Notes: generated by a model from the sequence alone, not told the origin. DNA of 64,000 nucleotides from Micromonospora sp. ALFpr18c (GCF_008868155.1 NZ_WBKR01000006.1:16094-80093); one strand, 5' to 3'; positions 28,859 through 37,937 are shown, counted from the stretch's first letter. A program made the numbers and translations.

Positions 28859-30035
28859 TCAGACCGCTCGCGGCGGACCGGCGTCGTTGGACGGTGTCGA
28901 TGACGCGCCAGACGACGGCGGTGATCGGGACGCTGACGAACGCGCCGGCGATGCCCGCGATCAGCGTGCCGGCGGTGACCGCCACCAGGATCACCGCAGG
29001 ATGCAGCCGGACCTGCCGCTTCATGACCAACGGCTCCAGCAGGTTGCCCTCGATCTGCTGCACGGCGATGACCGCGGCGAGGGTGAGCAGCGCGGTGGTC
29101 GGACCGTTGGCGGCCAGCGCCACCAGCACCGCCACCGCACCTGCCACGGTCGCCCCGATGATCGGCACGAAGCCGCCGAGGAAGGTGATCAGCGCCAGCG
29201 GCAGGGCGAGCGGCACCCGGAGCAGCACCAGGGCCAGACCGATGCCGATCGCGTCGATGGCCGCGATGAGCATCGTTCCCCGGCTGTACGCGCCCAGCGT
29301 CTGCCAGCCGGCCCGGCCGGCCTCGGTCATCACCGGCCGGGTCGGATCGGCCACCCGGGACAGCATCCAGTGCCACATCGATCGGCCGTCCTTGAGCAGG
29401 AAGAACAGCAGCACAAGGGCGAGCAGCGCGGAGCCGACCACCTCACTGGCGGTCCGGGCGCCTGCCACCGGGTCCGGTGAGCTGCCACTGAGCCCCTGGC
29501 GGGCCTGCTCGACCAGCTTGTCCAGTTGGGCGTCGCTGACCGGCAGCGTGGACGTGACGAAGTCCCGACTGCGATCCAGCCCCTGGGTCAGCTCCTGGCT
29601 GAGCTGGTCGAACTGGCTGGCGGTCAGGTTCCACACCAGCGCGCCGAGCCCGACCAGGATGCCGAGCAGCAGCAGCACGGTCAGCAGCGCGGCCAGCGCC
29701 GCCGGCAGGCGCAGTCGGCGCAACAGGAGCAGCACCGGGTCGAGCAGCGCGGTGAGGAAGATGGTGGCGGCCAGCGCGATCGCCAGTGGCGCCAGCAGTA
29801 CGGCGATCTTGCCCAGCAGGTAGAGCCCGGCGACGATCACCACCAGGCAGGCGCTCCACAGCACCGCCGTGCGGACCAGCCAGGGCAGCGCCGTCCACGC
29901 CTGGCGCGGGCCGGTGCCGTCCGTCACCGGGCTGCCGTCCGTCGTCGTCGTGCTGCCCGTCGTCACCGTGCTGCCTCGTGTCGGTGTGCTGCCGGTGGTC
30001 GGCGCGGTGTCCGCACCGGGTTCGTCTGCCGCCAT
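28848..30035 (-). CDS. AI-2E family transporter
   Basis: The 395-residue protein has a Thr/Ser/Gly-rich cytosolic N-terminus of about 45 residues, then eight or so membrane helices with the AI-2E (UPF0118, TqsA/PerM) signature ALITFLGGFVPIIGATVAG and AVQQIEGNLLEPLVMKRQVRLHPAVILVAV. Known family members export autoinducer-2 or act as sodium/lithium-proton antiporters. The ATG at 30035 has GAGGAGGG 7 bases upstream. It is transcribed alone. Substrate unknown. Confidence 0.9.
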   Translation of the reverse strand: MAADEPGADTAPTTGSTPTRGSTVTTGSTTTTDGSPVTDGTGPRQAWTALPWLVRTAVLWSACLVVIVAGLYLLGKIAVLLAPLAIALAATIFLTALLDPVLLLLRRLRLPAALAALLTVLLLLGILVGLGALVWNLTASQFDQLSQELTQGLDRSRDFVTSTLPVSDAQLDKLVEQARQGLSGSSPDPVAGARTASEVVGSALLALVLLFFLLKDGRSMWHWMLSRVADPTRPVMTEAGRAGWQTLGAYSRGTMLIAAIDAIGIGLALVLLRVPLALPLALITFLGGFVPIIGATVAGAVAVLVALAANGPTTALLTLAAVIAVQQIEGNLLEPLVMKRQVRLHPAVILVAVTAGTLIAGIAGAFVSVPITAVVWRVIDTVQRRRSAASGLITG

Positions 30036-30301
30036 GTCGGCCCTCCTCGATCTCGGCGAGGTCGGTACCCGGCCGGCCGTGCGCCGACACCCGCTGGGGC
30101 TGGTCGGCGGCGTGGCGTGTGTATTCAGGACAGTCCGGATGGGCCGGTTCGCGCCGCCCGCGCGGATCGTACGCCGCTGCGGGCGCTCCGGTCGGGTGTT
30201 CACGGTCCACGCCCGGACCGTCGGTGTTTACGCCGCCAGGCCCAGGGAACGCTGACGGCCCAGTACGCGACCGGGAAGCGATCGACCGGAGGGGGCACAT
30301 C

Positions 30302-30484
30302 GTGGGTGACTTCATGGACAAGGCCAAGGACGTCGCGGACAAGCACGACAAGCAGGTCGACCAGGGGCTGGACAAGGCCGGCGACATGGCCGACAAGCGC
30401 ACCGGCGGCAAGTACGACGACCAGATCGACAAGGGCGTCGACCAGGTCCAGGCGCGCACCGGTGAGGGCGATCAGGTCCGCTGA
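30302..30484 (+). CDS. MT0933/Rv0909-like antitoxin-family small protein
   Basis: The 60-residue product is a charged amphipathic helical protein (GDFMDKAKDVADKHDKQVDQ, AGDMADKRTGGKYDDQIDKG) matching the pattern of the MT0933-type antitoxin family, including the conserved T-GGKYDDQI block. In some actinobacteria a toxin gene follows; none is present here, where a terminator follows directly, so a stress-related role is equally possible. The GTG at 30302 gives the family start. Confidence 0.8.
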   Translation: MGDFMDKAKDVADKHDKQVDQGLDKAGDMADKRTGGKYDDQIDKGVDQVQARTGEGDQVR

Positions 30485-30495
30485 CGTAACCGACG

Positions 30496-30527
30496 TCCCG
30501 GGCCGCCGAGGGTTCGGCGGCCCGGGA
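30496..30527. terminator. Bidirectional terminator between small gene and hemerythrin gene
   Basis: A 14-bp perfect stem TCCCGGGCCGCCGA / TCGGCGGCCCGGGA with a 4-base loop. Confidence 0.85.
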
Positions 30528-30550
30528 GTGCGGTCCGGACCGGACGATGG

Positions 30551-31159
30551 TCAGCGCTGCTGCTGCTGCTTGCGCAGCTCGCCCATCGTGGTCGGCCGGT
30601 CGCTCAGTGCGTCGCGCAGCCGGTCGATCATCCCGGTGCCCGGGGCGAGCAGCTTGTTCGCCGGCGGGTGGTCCGGTGCGCCCGGGTGTGGTCGGGTCGG
30701 TGCGATCTGCTTGAACGCGGTCACCTTCGCGGCCAGCTCGACCAGTTCCTCCCCGGCCGTGGCGGCACGCAGCCGGGGGAACAACTCGTTCTCCTCGTCC
30801 CGCACGTGGTGCCGGATGGTGCTGGTCAGGTGGGCGAGCAACTCGTCGAAGCGGGGGTCGGACGGGTCGATCGACTCCAGCTCCTTCATGGTCCTCTCGG
30901 CGTCGGCGTGCTCGACGATCTCGTGCTCGGCGATCTGGTCCCCGTCGGGCAGTACCTGGCGGGCGGTCGGGTAGACGTACGCCTCCTCGGCCTCCGCGTG
31001 ACGGACCAGTTCGGCGATCACCACGTCGACGAGTTGGCGGCGGTACTCCGGGGTGCCCTGCCGGGTCTCCAGTTCGAGGAAGAGGACCTCGACTGCACGG
31101 TGGTCAGCGACGAGGATGTCGACGACGTCCTCGTCGTCGGTGGTCTCTGGACTGCTCAT
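30551..31159 (-). CDS. Hemerythrin domain protein
   Basis: This 202-residue protein has an N-terminal four-helix hemerythrin-like HHE domain: LVADHRAVEVLFLELE, LVRHAEAEEAYVYP, AEHEIVEHADAERTM and IRHHVRDEENELFPRLR supply the His and Glu ligands of a diiron centre. The tail after about 150 is Pro-rich with a basic Gln-rich end. Family members bind oxygen or act in nitrosative/oxidative stress; no direct role can be given. The ATG at 31159 is used. Confidence 0.88.
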   Translation of the reverse strand: MSSPETTDDEDVVDILVADHRAVEVLFLELETRQGTPEYRRQLVDVVIAELVRHAEAEEAYVYPTARQVLPDGDQIAEHEIVEHADAERTMKELESIDPSDPRFDELLAHLTSTIRHHVRDEENELFPRLRAATAGEELVELAAKVTAFKQIAPTRPHPGAPDHPPANKLLAPGTGMIDRLRDALSDRPTTMGELRKQQQQR

Positions 31160-31330
31160 GTTCGGCCCCTTACCGGTTGCGGATCGGTGGGTGTGTGGCC
31201 CCTGGTACCCGGCACCGGTCGCCCAAACCTACGGTCGCCGATGGATCCGCCGCCGGGCGTTTTCCGCGCAGGTACGGCTGCCGTACGCTTCGTCTCGGCC
31301 CGCCCTCACGGTTTCCAGTGAGGAGCAGTC

Positions 31331-31438
31331 ATGCCCTTGAACCGCCTGCTGGCCCTCGGGCTCGGCGTGTGCACGGCGGTGGCGCTGAGCGTCCCGCTGG
31401 TCGCGGCGCCAACGCGCTGCTCGCCGCGGCCCGACTGA
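31331..31438 (+). CDS. Orphan signal-peptide reading frame (5' remnant)
   Basis: A 35-codon frame with a good GAGGAG site 5 bases upstream of its ATG encodes a textbook Sec signal peptide (NRLLALGLGVCTAVALSVPL, VAA) that ends after ten further residues at a TGA. The mature part is missing: from about 31405 the DNA matches the 3' half of an M20 peptidase gene in another frame. It is therefore a 5' remnant of a secreted-protein gene, possibly still translated. Confidence 0.55.
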   Translation: MPLNRLLALGLGVCTAVALSVPLVAAPTRCSPRPD

Positions 31439-31944
31439 CGGTCGCACTGGACGCCCTCAACGGCCGCTGGCCCGGAGTGACCGTCAACGTCGGGCACCTG
31501 CACGCCGGGGATCGGCCGAACGTGGTCGCCGACCGCGCCCGGATGCTGGTCGACCTTCGCGCCTGGCGCACCGGCGAGTACGAGGCCGCGCTGGCCGAGA
31601 TCCGGCGGCTGGTGGCTCTGCCGACCGTGTCGGGGGTCCGGGCCGAGGTGTCCGTGCACGCGCCCACCCCGCCCTGGGAGCCGCGCCCGGCCGACCGCCG
31701 GCTCACCGAGTTGGCGGCGAAGGTGGGGGCGGGGCTGGGCGTACCGGTGTCCCACACCGCCACGGGTGGTTGTGCCGATGCGAACCTGCTGGCCGAGGCG
31801 GGTGCGGCGGTGCTGGACGGGCTCGGTCCGGTCGGCGGCGCGGACCACAGCCCGTCGGAGTGGCTGGACCTGGACTCCGTCGTACCCCGCACCGCCCTGC
31901 TCGCCGGCCTGATCGACCAGGTCAGCGGGGACAACGGCGGCTGA
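31400..31944 (+). pseudogene. M20 family peptidase remnant (3' half)
   Basis: From about 31405 a frame encodes the end of an M20 metallopeptidase: the dimerisation domain (ARLTVALDALNGRWPGVTVNVG, NVVADRARMLVDLRAWRTGE) and the C-terminal catalytic lobe with HTATGGCADANLLAEAG and GLGPVGGADHSPSEWLDLD. The first catalytic half with the metal-binding HxD and EE motifs is absent, and the frame has no start of its own; upstream DNA encodes an unrelated signal peptide in another frame. This is best explained by a deletion fusing two genes. It is almost certainly inactive. Confidence 0.75.
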
Positions 31945-32031
31945 CGCCGACGCCCGGTTGCCGGTGGTGCCGATGGGGTCGGCGGGGCGTACGGGCACGA
32001 TTGCCGGGCCGCCGCCGGGGTAACCGCCGCC

Positions 32032-33357
32032 ATGACCGACGACCGCCGACCAGCCGGCCCTGTGCGGTCGCGCCTCGACGAGGCCGCCGAGCGGAGCGGT
32101 CAGGTGGCCGAACGGGTGCGCCACCGCAGCGGGCAGGCTCGTCGGGTCCGGGCCCGGCAGTGGGAGGTCACCCTGGTCATCTCGCTCCAGGCCGGGTTGG
32201 CCGCCGCGATCGCCGCGCTGATCGCGAAGAACCTGCTCGGCCCGGGATCGCACGTCTTCGCTCCCGCCGCCGCCGTCGCCACGATCGCCACCGCCATCGG
32301 GCAACGGGCCCGGCGCACCTTCGAACTGCTGGGCGGCGTCGGACTGGGCATCGTCATCGGCGACACGCTGCGCTTCGTCCTCGGTTCGGGGCCGTGGCAG
32401 ACCGGAGTGGTCGTCGCCCTGGCCATCGCCACCGCCCTGCTGGTGGCCGGGAAGGGCGGCCCACTGGTCGGTCAGGCCGGCGGTACCGCAGTCCTGATCG
32501 CCACGCTGGCCCCGACGGGGCAGGGTCTGGAGTTGCCCCGGATCTTCGACGCGCTCGTCGGTGGGGCGGTCGGCCTCCTGGTGGTCGCGCTGCTGCTGCC
32601 GATCAACCCCATGCGGGTGCTGGACCGGGCGGCGACGCCGATCTTCGCGGTCCTCAGCGAGCAACTTGAGGAGCTGGCGCAGGCGCTGCGGCAGCGCGAC
32701 GGCGACCGGTCGATGCGGGTCCTGGAACGGCTGCGCGGCACCGAGGAGGACCTGGGGCGACTGCACGACTCGCTGAGCGGGGCCGAGGAGGTGGTGACGA
32801 TCGCGCCAGCGCGCTGGCACCGCCGCCAGCAGTTCCACGAGTACGCCCGCAGTGCGTCGAATCTGGAACGGCTGCTGCTGGACAGCCGTACCATGGCCCG
32901 CTGGTCGACGACCGCCCTGCAGTACGACGAGCCGATCCCGCCGGAGCTGCCAGACGCGATCGCCCGGTTGGGTCAGGCGGTGGCGGAGATGCGGAGGGAG
33001 TGCCGGATGGGCGACTACCCGCTGTGCACCCGGAAGTTGGTCGAGGAATGCGCCGACCTGGCCGGGCGGGCCGCCGCGACCGGGGTGAAGTCCTTCGGCG
33101 ACGCGCTCGTCACCGGCTTGCGTACCGCCTCCAGCGACCTGCTGCGGGCCGCCGGCTGTGAACCGGACGATGCCAACCGGATCGTGCGAAAAGCGGCAGG
33201 TGCCGGCGAGGCCGCCGTCCATCCGCCGCTGCGGCGACACCTGCACCGTGCCCGGCCCACCCGGGCCGCCCGCGCCCGCCGGCGTGCGCACCTCGCCGCC
33301 CGGCAGCGCGACGACGGCCGGGCCGGCCTCCCCCGCAGGGAGAGGCCGGCCCGGTGA
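32032..33357 (+). CDS. FUSC/aromatic acid exporter-like membrane protein
   Basis: This 441-residue protein has a charged N-terminus, then about six membrane helices (residues 45-195) with the FUSC pattern VTLVISLQAGLAAAIAALIAK, FAPAAAVATIATAIGQRARRTFELLGGVGLGI and GQAGGTAVLIATLAPTG. A long helical cytosolic domain follows, rich in Glu, Arg and Leu, and an Arg-rich tail. Family members export aromatic acids or are uncharacterised. The final codons form part of a terminator stem. The ATG at 32032 is used. Confidence 0.87.
   Translation: MTDDRRPAGPVRSRLDEAAERSGQVAERVRHRSGQARRVRARQWEVTLVISLQAGLAAAIAALIAKNLLGPGSHVFAPAAAVATIATAIGQRARRTFELLGGVGLGIVIGDTLRFVLGSGPWQTGVVVALAIATALLVAGKGGPLVGQAGGTAVLIATLAPTGQGLELPRIFDALVGGAVGLLVVALLLPINPMRVLDRAATPIFAVLSEQLEELAQALRQRDGDRSMRVLERLRGTEEDLGRLHDSLSGAEEVVTIAPARWHRRQQFHEYARSASNLERLLLDSRTMARWSTTALQYDEPIPPELPDAIARLGQAVAEMRRECRMGDYPLCTRKLVEECADLAGRAAATGVKSFGDALVTGLRTASSDLLRAAGCEPDDANRIVRKAAGAGEAAVHPPLRRHLHRARPTRAARARRRAHLAARQRDDGRAGLPRRERPAR
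33318..33354. terminator. Terminator embedded in the last codons of the FUSC gene
   Basis: A 13-bp perfect stem (33318-33330 with 33342-33354) sits inside the coding sequence, ending at the stop codon, and serves both this gene and the convergent peptidase gene that stops at 33368. Confidence 0.65.
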
Positions 33358-33367
33358 GCCGTCAGGA

Positions 33368-34012
33368 TCAGGAGGAGTAGCCGCGCTCGGCGATCCAGTT
33401 GGCGACCTTCGGCAGGCTCATCCAGTATTCGCCCAGCGCCGGGTCGGCCGGGTCGGCGACCCGGATCGTGTCACCGCCGTCGCGGTAGCCCACGAGCGTC
33501 AGATAGTGGCCGCCCTCGTACGAGTGCGGGTTGCCGTCGGTGTCGACGGTCGTGCCCTTGATGTTGGCCACCACCGGCCGGCCGGCGTCGACCGCGGCCA
33601 GGACGTCCTGGCGCAGCTTCTCGACCTGGTCGGGGCGGGCCACCGCGTCCCGGATCTCGGTGGTGCGGTACCTGCCGCCGGTCAGCTCGTTGAGCACCCG
33701 CGTGGTGTCCAGGGCTGAGGGGGTGCCGGCCTCGGTGGTGCCGAGCAGCTTGGCCACCTCGTCCTGGGAGACCGCCTTGCCCTGGGCGGACAACGCGATC
33801 CGAGTGGCTGCCGGACCGCAGTAGTAGAAGTTCGGCTGGGCCTGGTAGTCGATGCCGAGGATCCGCTCGCCGCCCTTGGCGGTCTGGCTCGACGAGGCCG
33901 GGGTGGCCTGCGCGGGGGCGGCCTGCGCGGCGACGGCGGGGCCGAGGGCGCATCCGCCGGCGACCAGCAGGCCGACGACGGACAGACCGCTCTTCTGCAT
34001 GATCGGATTCAT
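33368..34012 (-). CDS. Secreted C39-like cysteine peptidase
   Basis: This 214-residue protein has a signal peptide (residues 1-32, cleavage after AQAAPA-like Ala residues) and a C39-type papain-like domain. The catalytic residues are visible as Cys65 in FYYCGPAATRIAL, His169 in YEGGHYLTLVGY and Asp187 in RVADPAD. C39-like stand-alone domains of this type are common secreted proteins in actinomycetes and are not linked to bacteriocin export here, because no ABC transporter is adjacent. The ATG at 34012 is the start. It is separated from the PPOX gene by about 280 bases with a GCCTCCG/CGGAGGC hairpin in its leader. Confidence 0.85.
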   Translation of the reverse strand: MNPIMQKSGLSVVGLLVAGGCALGPAVAAQAAPAQATPASSSQTAKGGERILGIDYQAQPNFYYCGPAATRIALSAQGKAVSQDEVAKLLGTTEAGTPSALDTTRVLNELTGGRYRTTEIRDAVARPDQVEKLRQDVLAAVDAGRPVVANIKGTTVDTDGNPHSYEGGHYLTLVGYRDGGDTIRVADPADPALGEYWMSLPKVANWIAERGYSS

Positions 34013-34295
34013 GGTCGAGTCTCCGTTCGGGGGTTGGCGCCTCCGACTGGCGGAGGCAGCGCACCGGGAATGGCGCTCGGCTCATCGGCCGGTGACGCCC
34101 GCAGCCGATCTGGGCTGCCGCTACGGGCGTCGCGACCAGGTGTAACGGCTGCTGGCGGTGGGGGATTCCGCAGGACCGCGGGTGCCCGGAGGAGACGAGC
34201 GCCGAAACGTGACCACCGGCACGCGAGTCAGTGCGCACGGAAACGGACAAGCGGCCGATTGTCGGACAGCGGGGTGCGGTCGGCCCAGGGCGGCG

Positions 34296-34703
34296 TCAGA
34301 GACTGCCGAGCAGCCCGGTCACGGTGATCTCGATGACCACCCGCCCCGGGTTGGGGCGCGGCGTCCGGTACCGCTCCGCGTAGCGGCGCTCCGCCTCCGC
34401 CACGGCGGGCTGATCCGAGCGGAGCACCGCCCGGCCCTCGATGGTCAACCAGCGGCGCCCATCGACGTGACAGACGGCCACCGGGGTGCCGGCCGCACCG
34501 GCGGCGGCCACCTGCCGGGCCTTGCGGGAGGTGCCCGAGGTGATCACCCGAGCCAGCCCGGCCTCCGGGTCGAGAGTGACCCCGACCGGCACCACGTGCG
34601 GAGTGCCGTCGGCGCGCAGGGTGGTCAGCGTCGCGAGATGCCGTTCCGCGCAGAAGGCCGCCACGCGAGGGTCGCGTACGTCCAGCCGATGATCGCCCGC
34701 CAT
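34296..34703 (-). CDS. PPOX-class flavin/F420-dependent oxidoreductase
   Basis: This 135-residue protein has the split beta-barrel fold of the pyridoxamine-phosphate-oxidase-like superfamily: [39 protein letters not shown] and [12 protein letters not shown]. The length and the TLRADG-x-PHVVPVG block fit the F420-dependent TIGR03618-like group common in actinomycetes. Cofactor assignment is inferred. It starts at ATG 34703. Confidence 0.85.
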   Translation of the reverse strand: MAGDHRLDVRDPRVAAFCAERHLATLTTLRADGTPHVVPVGVTLDPEAGLARVITSGTSRKARQVAAAGAAGTPVAVCHVDGRRWLTIEGRAVLRSDQPAVAEAERRYAERYRTPRPNPGRVVIEITVTGLLGSL

Positions 34704-34734
34704 GCCCGTCCCCCGTCCACCGAACCGACCTCGA

Positions 34735-35076
34735 TCATGGCACGCGGCGGCGCGCCCGATCCGGGTCCGACGGAGAGTCCGGCTGCCCCGGCAGTTGGCG
34801 CCCCGCCGCCCGTCGCTGGTGCACCAGTCGGGTGAGATAGATCAGCGCGCCGGCCAGGACGCCCATGTCGTCCAGATAGATCGGGTCGGGCAGCACGTCG
34901 ATCGGGAAGATCGTGTAGATCAGTGCCCCGTAGAAGGCGACCTTGCCACCCGCGCCGAGCCCGGTCAGCAGCCGCCGGGTCCGTACCACCCGTACCGCGA
35001 GCAGCACCGCACCGACCAGTGTGGCGATCGCCAGGATGCCGGCGATCACCACGAGGACCCACGCCTCTCGGGACAT
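34735..35076 (-). CDS. YkvA/DUF1232 membrane protein
   Basis: The 113-residue protein has an N-terminal membrane helix ([21 protein letters not shown]), then the DUF1232 core [23 protein letters not shown], the diagnostic block of YkvA-type proteins, and a basic Pro-rich tail. The function is unknown. The ATG at 35076 starts the gene; it may be cotranscribed with the PPOX gene 31 bases downstream on the same strand. Confidence 0.85.
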   Translation of the reverse strand: MSREAWVLVVIAGILAIATLVGAVLLAVRVVRTRRLLTGLGAGGKVAFYGALIYTIFPIDVLPDPIYLDDMGVLAGALIYLTRLVHQRRAAGRQLPGQPDSPSDPDRARRRVP

Positions 35077-35113
35077 GCCGTCACGCTAACCCACTACGGC
35101 CGTCGACGGCGGA

Positions 35114-35908
35114 TCAGTACGCCGGCACCGCCGCGCGACCCCGAGCGACCACCTGGTTCTCCCGGGTCTGCTCGACCGACCGGCCGACCTCGCTCAGCGG
35201 CAGCACCGAGGCCGACTCCGCCACCCGTCGACCGCTCGCCTCGTGGGCCTCCTCGCGAAGGCTACGAGCCGCCGCGACCGCCAGTTCCGCCGCCCGCCAC
35301 GCGGCCTGTTCCCGCTCGCGGGCAGCGGCGTGTCGAGCGGCCAGGTTGTCACGGATCGCCCGCTGCAACACCAGCTCCTGCTCCACCGGGTGCAGCCGCG
35401 GATCCCAGCCGGCACGGTGCGCGAACACGTCACTGAGCTGTTCCACCGACAGCTCCCGCCGCCAGTACGCGTCCAGCGCGGCCCGGTGCAGGTAGCGCTC
35501 GCGGTCCGCGTACTCGGCGGGGGTGCGGGCGGTGTGCGGCAGCGGCATCGCCGCCGCCGTGCCGAGACGCCGGACGGCCGCCTCGGCGGCCTCGCAGGCC
35601 TGCCAGGCGGCCTCGACCTCATCCTGCGCGGCCACCCACTCCGCCCGGCGGCGCTGGGCGGTGGTGGTGGCCCGCTCGGCGGCCACCGTGACCTCCTGCG
35701 CGTAGCGGCTCTGCTCGCGCTCCTGGTGAACCTGTTCGAGGTGGCTGGGCATGGCCGCACGGCGGATCCGGGCCCCCGGGTCGATGCGGAGTCGGCCGGG
35801 CCGCAGCAGCAGGGCGGCGACCGCGACCACGACGACCCCGAGCAGGCTCAGCCAGATGGCGGCGGCCCGGGGAACGTCGGGCAGAAGAGCGGAGAGGACG
35901 GTCTGCAT
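35114..35908 (-). CDS. Single-pass membrane protein with long coiled-coil domain
   Basis: The 264-residue product has one N-terminal membrane helix (AIWLSLLGVVVVAVAALLL) and a long Ala/Glu/Arg-rich coiled-coil cytosolic region (EQVHQEREQSRYAQEV, RRRAEWVAAQDEVEAAWQA, AAREREQAAWRAAELAV). No enzymatic motif is seen. The ATG at 35908 is preferred because GAGGTG lies 6-11 bases upstream; a GTG three codons earlier would sit on that site. I do not recognise the family. About 240 bases between it and the gene at 36152 contain no supported feature. Confidence 0.78.
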   Translation of the reverse strand: MQTVLSALLPDVPRAAAIWLSLLGVVVVAVAALLLRPGRLRIDPGARIRRAAMPSHLEQVHQEREQSRYAQEVTVAAERATTTAQRRRAEWVAAQDEVEAAWQACEAAEAAVRRLGTAAAMPLPHTARTPAEYADRERYLHRAALDAYWRRELSVEQLSDVFAHRAGWDPRLHPVEQELVLQRAIRDNLAARHAAAREREQAAWRAAELAVAAARSLREEAHEASGRRVAESASVLPLSEVGRSVEQTRENQVVARGRAAVPAY

Positions 35909-36151
35909 GATCAGCACCTCGCGGTCGAATGGCGGGTATCCACGGATGGCAGGGAGGCGATCTCGACGACAGGGGCCGGATCGGGGCCGGATGGCCGGTC
36001 GGCCACGCCTCGGGGTCGGGTCACCGCTGTCCGGAGCCCGGCGGGTTGGTCACCGTTCGGTGCCGTCCGGCGGGTGTGGGGGGCCGGGAGGCCCCGACGG
36101 GTGACCTGGGCCGGGCCGCAGGAGCGGCCGCGGGCCGATGGTCGGCCGAGG

Positions 36152-36511
36152 TCAGTGGGTCGGCGGACCGCGTCGGGACGGGACACCTCGGCCGGGATCG
36201 ACGGCCGGTGCGTGCTCGGGGCCCACGGTGACCGGAGCGGTCGCCGCACGGCGGTCGACCGTGCCGGTCGGCGGGGAGGTGACCGGGCGGCTCGCCTGCT
36301 CGACCGTGCCAGCGACGTCCGGTCGGAGGGTGTCCACCTGGCTGGTCACGGCGCTCGGCCGCGGCTGCGCCGGGGCGGGGGGTGCCGTCGCGGCGAGGGC
36401 GCCGCCGAGGCCGACCGCGAGCACCAGCGCGGTGACCGCCAGCCGGGTCAGCTCCCGCAGGGACCGCAGCACGGCCCACCGGGCGGGGCGGACGGACGCT
36501 GCGGACGACAC
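36152..36511 (-). CDS. Small exported or membrane-anchored hypothetical protein
   Basis: The 119-residue product has a basic N-terminus and one hydrophobic segment (LRELTRLAVTALVLAVGLGGALAA, written here in part) followed by a Pro/Thr/Val-rich extracytoplasmic tail. It could be a signal-anchored protein. No domain is recognisable. The GTG at 36511 is the start in the frame; another start further in cannot be excluded. Confidence 0.6.
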   Translation of the reverse strand: MSSAASVRPARWAVLRSLRELTRLAVTALVLAVGLGGALAATAPPAPAQPRPSAVTSQVDTLRPDVAGTVEQASRPVTSPPTGTVDRRAATAPVTVGPEHAPAVDPGRGVPSRRGPPTH

Positions 36512-36622
36512 CCGACCAACCTATCGCCCGCCCCGGCGTGGCGCAGCTCGATGAGAGCGCTTTGCGGCGTGACCACCACCACCGCGGCACTGTGGACGAT
36601 CGCCGCCGGCACCCGAAAACGG

Positions 36623-36653
36623 CGGTGGCCCCGTCCAGGGGACGGGGCCACCG
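36623..36653. terminator. Terminator of the ESX-substrate gene
   Basis: A 14-bp perfect stem (36623-36636 with 36640-36653) with a 3-base loop lies 25 bases past the stop of the minus-strand gene at 36678. Confidence 0.8.
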
Positions 36654-36677
36654 GAACGTGCTGCCGGGGTGTGTGCC

Positions 36678-37937
36678 TTACCTGTCGGTGCCGAGCACCG
36701 GGGGTGGGCCGGACTCACCCTCCCGCCACACCATCTCGTCCTCGGTCAGCCAGGTCAGCCGCTCGTCGGACTCGTCATCGTCGGAGTGGCCACGGCCGCC
36801 GAGCAGCCCGGGACGGGTCGCCGCGCGGCCGGAGCCCGGGCGGGCGTTCCCGGCCTCCGCGCGCCGGCCGTCCATGCTGCGCCCGATGCCGCTGCCGGAG
36901 CGGTTGTCGGCCGGGGCTGGCGCGCTGGCCGGCCGGGCCGACGTGGTGGGCGTGCTGCCCGAGCTGGCGAGTGACGAGGTGCGCAGCACCCCGCCGGCCG
37001 GAGCCCCGCCCTGCGCACCGAAGAGCAGACCCGGGCCGCCGGCACTGGCGGGCATGGTGGCGGGCCCGGACAGACCGGCCAAGCCGGCGGCACCGCCGGC
37101 CAGCAGGGCACCGCCGACCAGCGGATCCGCGCCGGCGAGGCTGGTGCCGCCGCCCACGGTGTCGTCCGAGACGATGAGCACGCCCGGCGTGGCGCCGGTG
37201 TCCTGGTCGGGCACCGAGTCGTCACCGACGCCGACCACCGGCGGCTCACCGGCCCGGTCGGGCGTTCCGATGGTCGCGTCACCGGTGTGCGCGGTGTGGC
37301 CACTGATGGTGGGCGCGGCGGTGGGCGGTGCGGTGTGCGGGCCGCCGCGCGGCGTCGTCCGGTCGTTGGTGGTCGTCTCCGGCGTGTCCGGCGGAGGCGG
37401 AGGCGGATCGACCACCCGGTCGTACGCGGACAGGTCGTAACCGGCGGCCAGCTCGGCCACCAGGGTCACCATCCGCTGGTGGGCCTTCTGCTGCTCTTCC
37501 TTGTCCTGCTGGTGACCGAGCATGCCGCCGATCACGGCGCCGGGCAGGCCGAAGGCGCTGCCGGAGAGGGCGCCGTTGATCATCTGGTCGTTGTCGTCGG
37601 TCTCTTCCGGGTTTTCCGCCTGCTTGTGCGCGGTGCGCAACTGGCCGGCCATCATCGTGAGCCCCTGCTTGACGCCGGCCATCCCCTCGCCGAGCGCGTC
37701 GGAGTGCACGACGATCAGCCCCAGCCGTCGCTGGAACTCGCGGCCCGCCGAACCCGTCCAGGTGTTGCCGAGCTTGTCCAGGTCACCGCTCAGCTCCCGG
37801 CCGAGGCCGTCCAGGATGCCCTTGAGCGAAGCCCACTGGGCGGCCACGCCCTCGATCTGCTCCGGCTTGCCGGCCATCACGGCGTCGTACAACTCCTGGT
37901 GGCTGTGGCCCTGGTAGCGCTGGGTGTACTCAGACAC
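36678..37937 (-). CDS. Long WXG-type type VII secretion substrate/partner
   Basis: The 419-residue protein starts with a WXG100-like helical domain with LGNTWTGSAGREFQRRL carrying the W-x-G turn near residue 60. A small Gly/Ala-rich hydrophobic stretch (ALSGSAFGLPGAVIGGMLG) follows near 125-145, then a long Pro/Thr/Gly-rich low-complexity region. The C-terminus ends in LTWLTEDEMVWREGESG and PPPVLG, resembling a tail found in several actinobacterial WXG proteins. It is 8 bases overlapped by its partner gene, and together they precede eccB in the ESX locus. It is probably exported by this system or a structural partner of it. The start is GTG at 37937. Confidence 0.8.
   Translation of the reverse strand: MSEYTQRYQGHSHQELYDAVMAGKPEQIEGVAAQWASLKGILDGLGRELSGDLDKLGNTWTGSAGREFQRRLGLIVVHSDALGEGMAGVKQGLTMMAGQLRTAHKQAENPEETDDNDQMINGALSGSAFGLPGAVIGGMLGHQQDKEEQQKAHQRMVTLVAELAAGYDLSAYDRVVDPPPPPPDTPETTTNDRTTPRGGPHTAPPTAAPTISGHTAHTGDATIGTPDRAGEPPVVGVGDDSVPDQDTGATPGVLIVSDDTVGGGTSLAGADPLVGGALLAGGAAGLAGLSGPATMPASAGGPGLLFGAQGGAPAGGVLRTSSLASSGSTPTTSARPASAPAPADNRSGSGIGRSMDGRRAEAGNARPGSGRAATRPGLLGGRGHSDDDESDERLTWLTEDEMVWREGESGPPPVLGTDR

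Noticed and set aside
30302..30484. Full toxin-antitoxin module at the MT0933-like gene
   Set aside because: The next gene is beyond a strong terminator and encodes a hemerythrin on the other strand; no toxin candidate is adjacent.
33368..34012. C39 peptidase as part of a bacteriocin export system
   Set aside because: It is a stand-alone secreted domain without an ABC transporter, leader peptides or precursor genes nearby.
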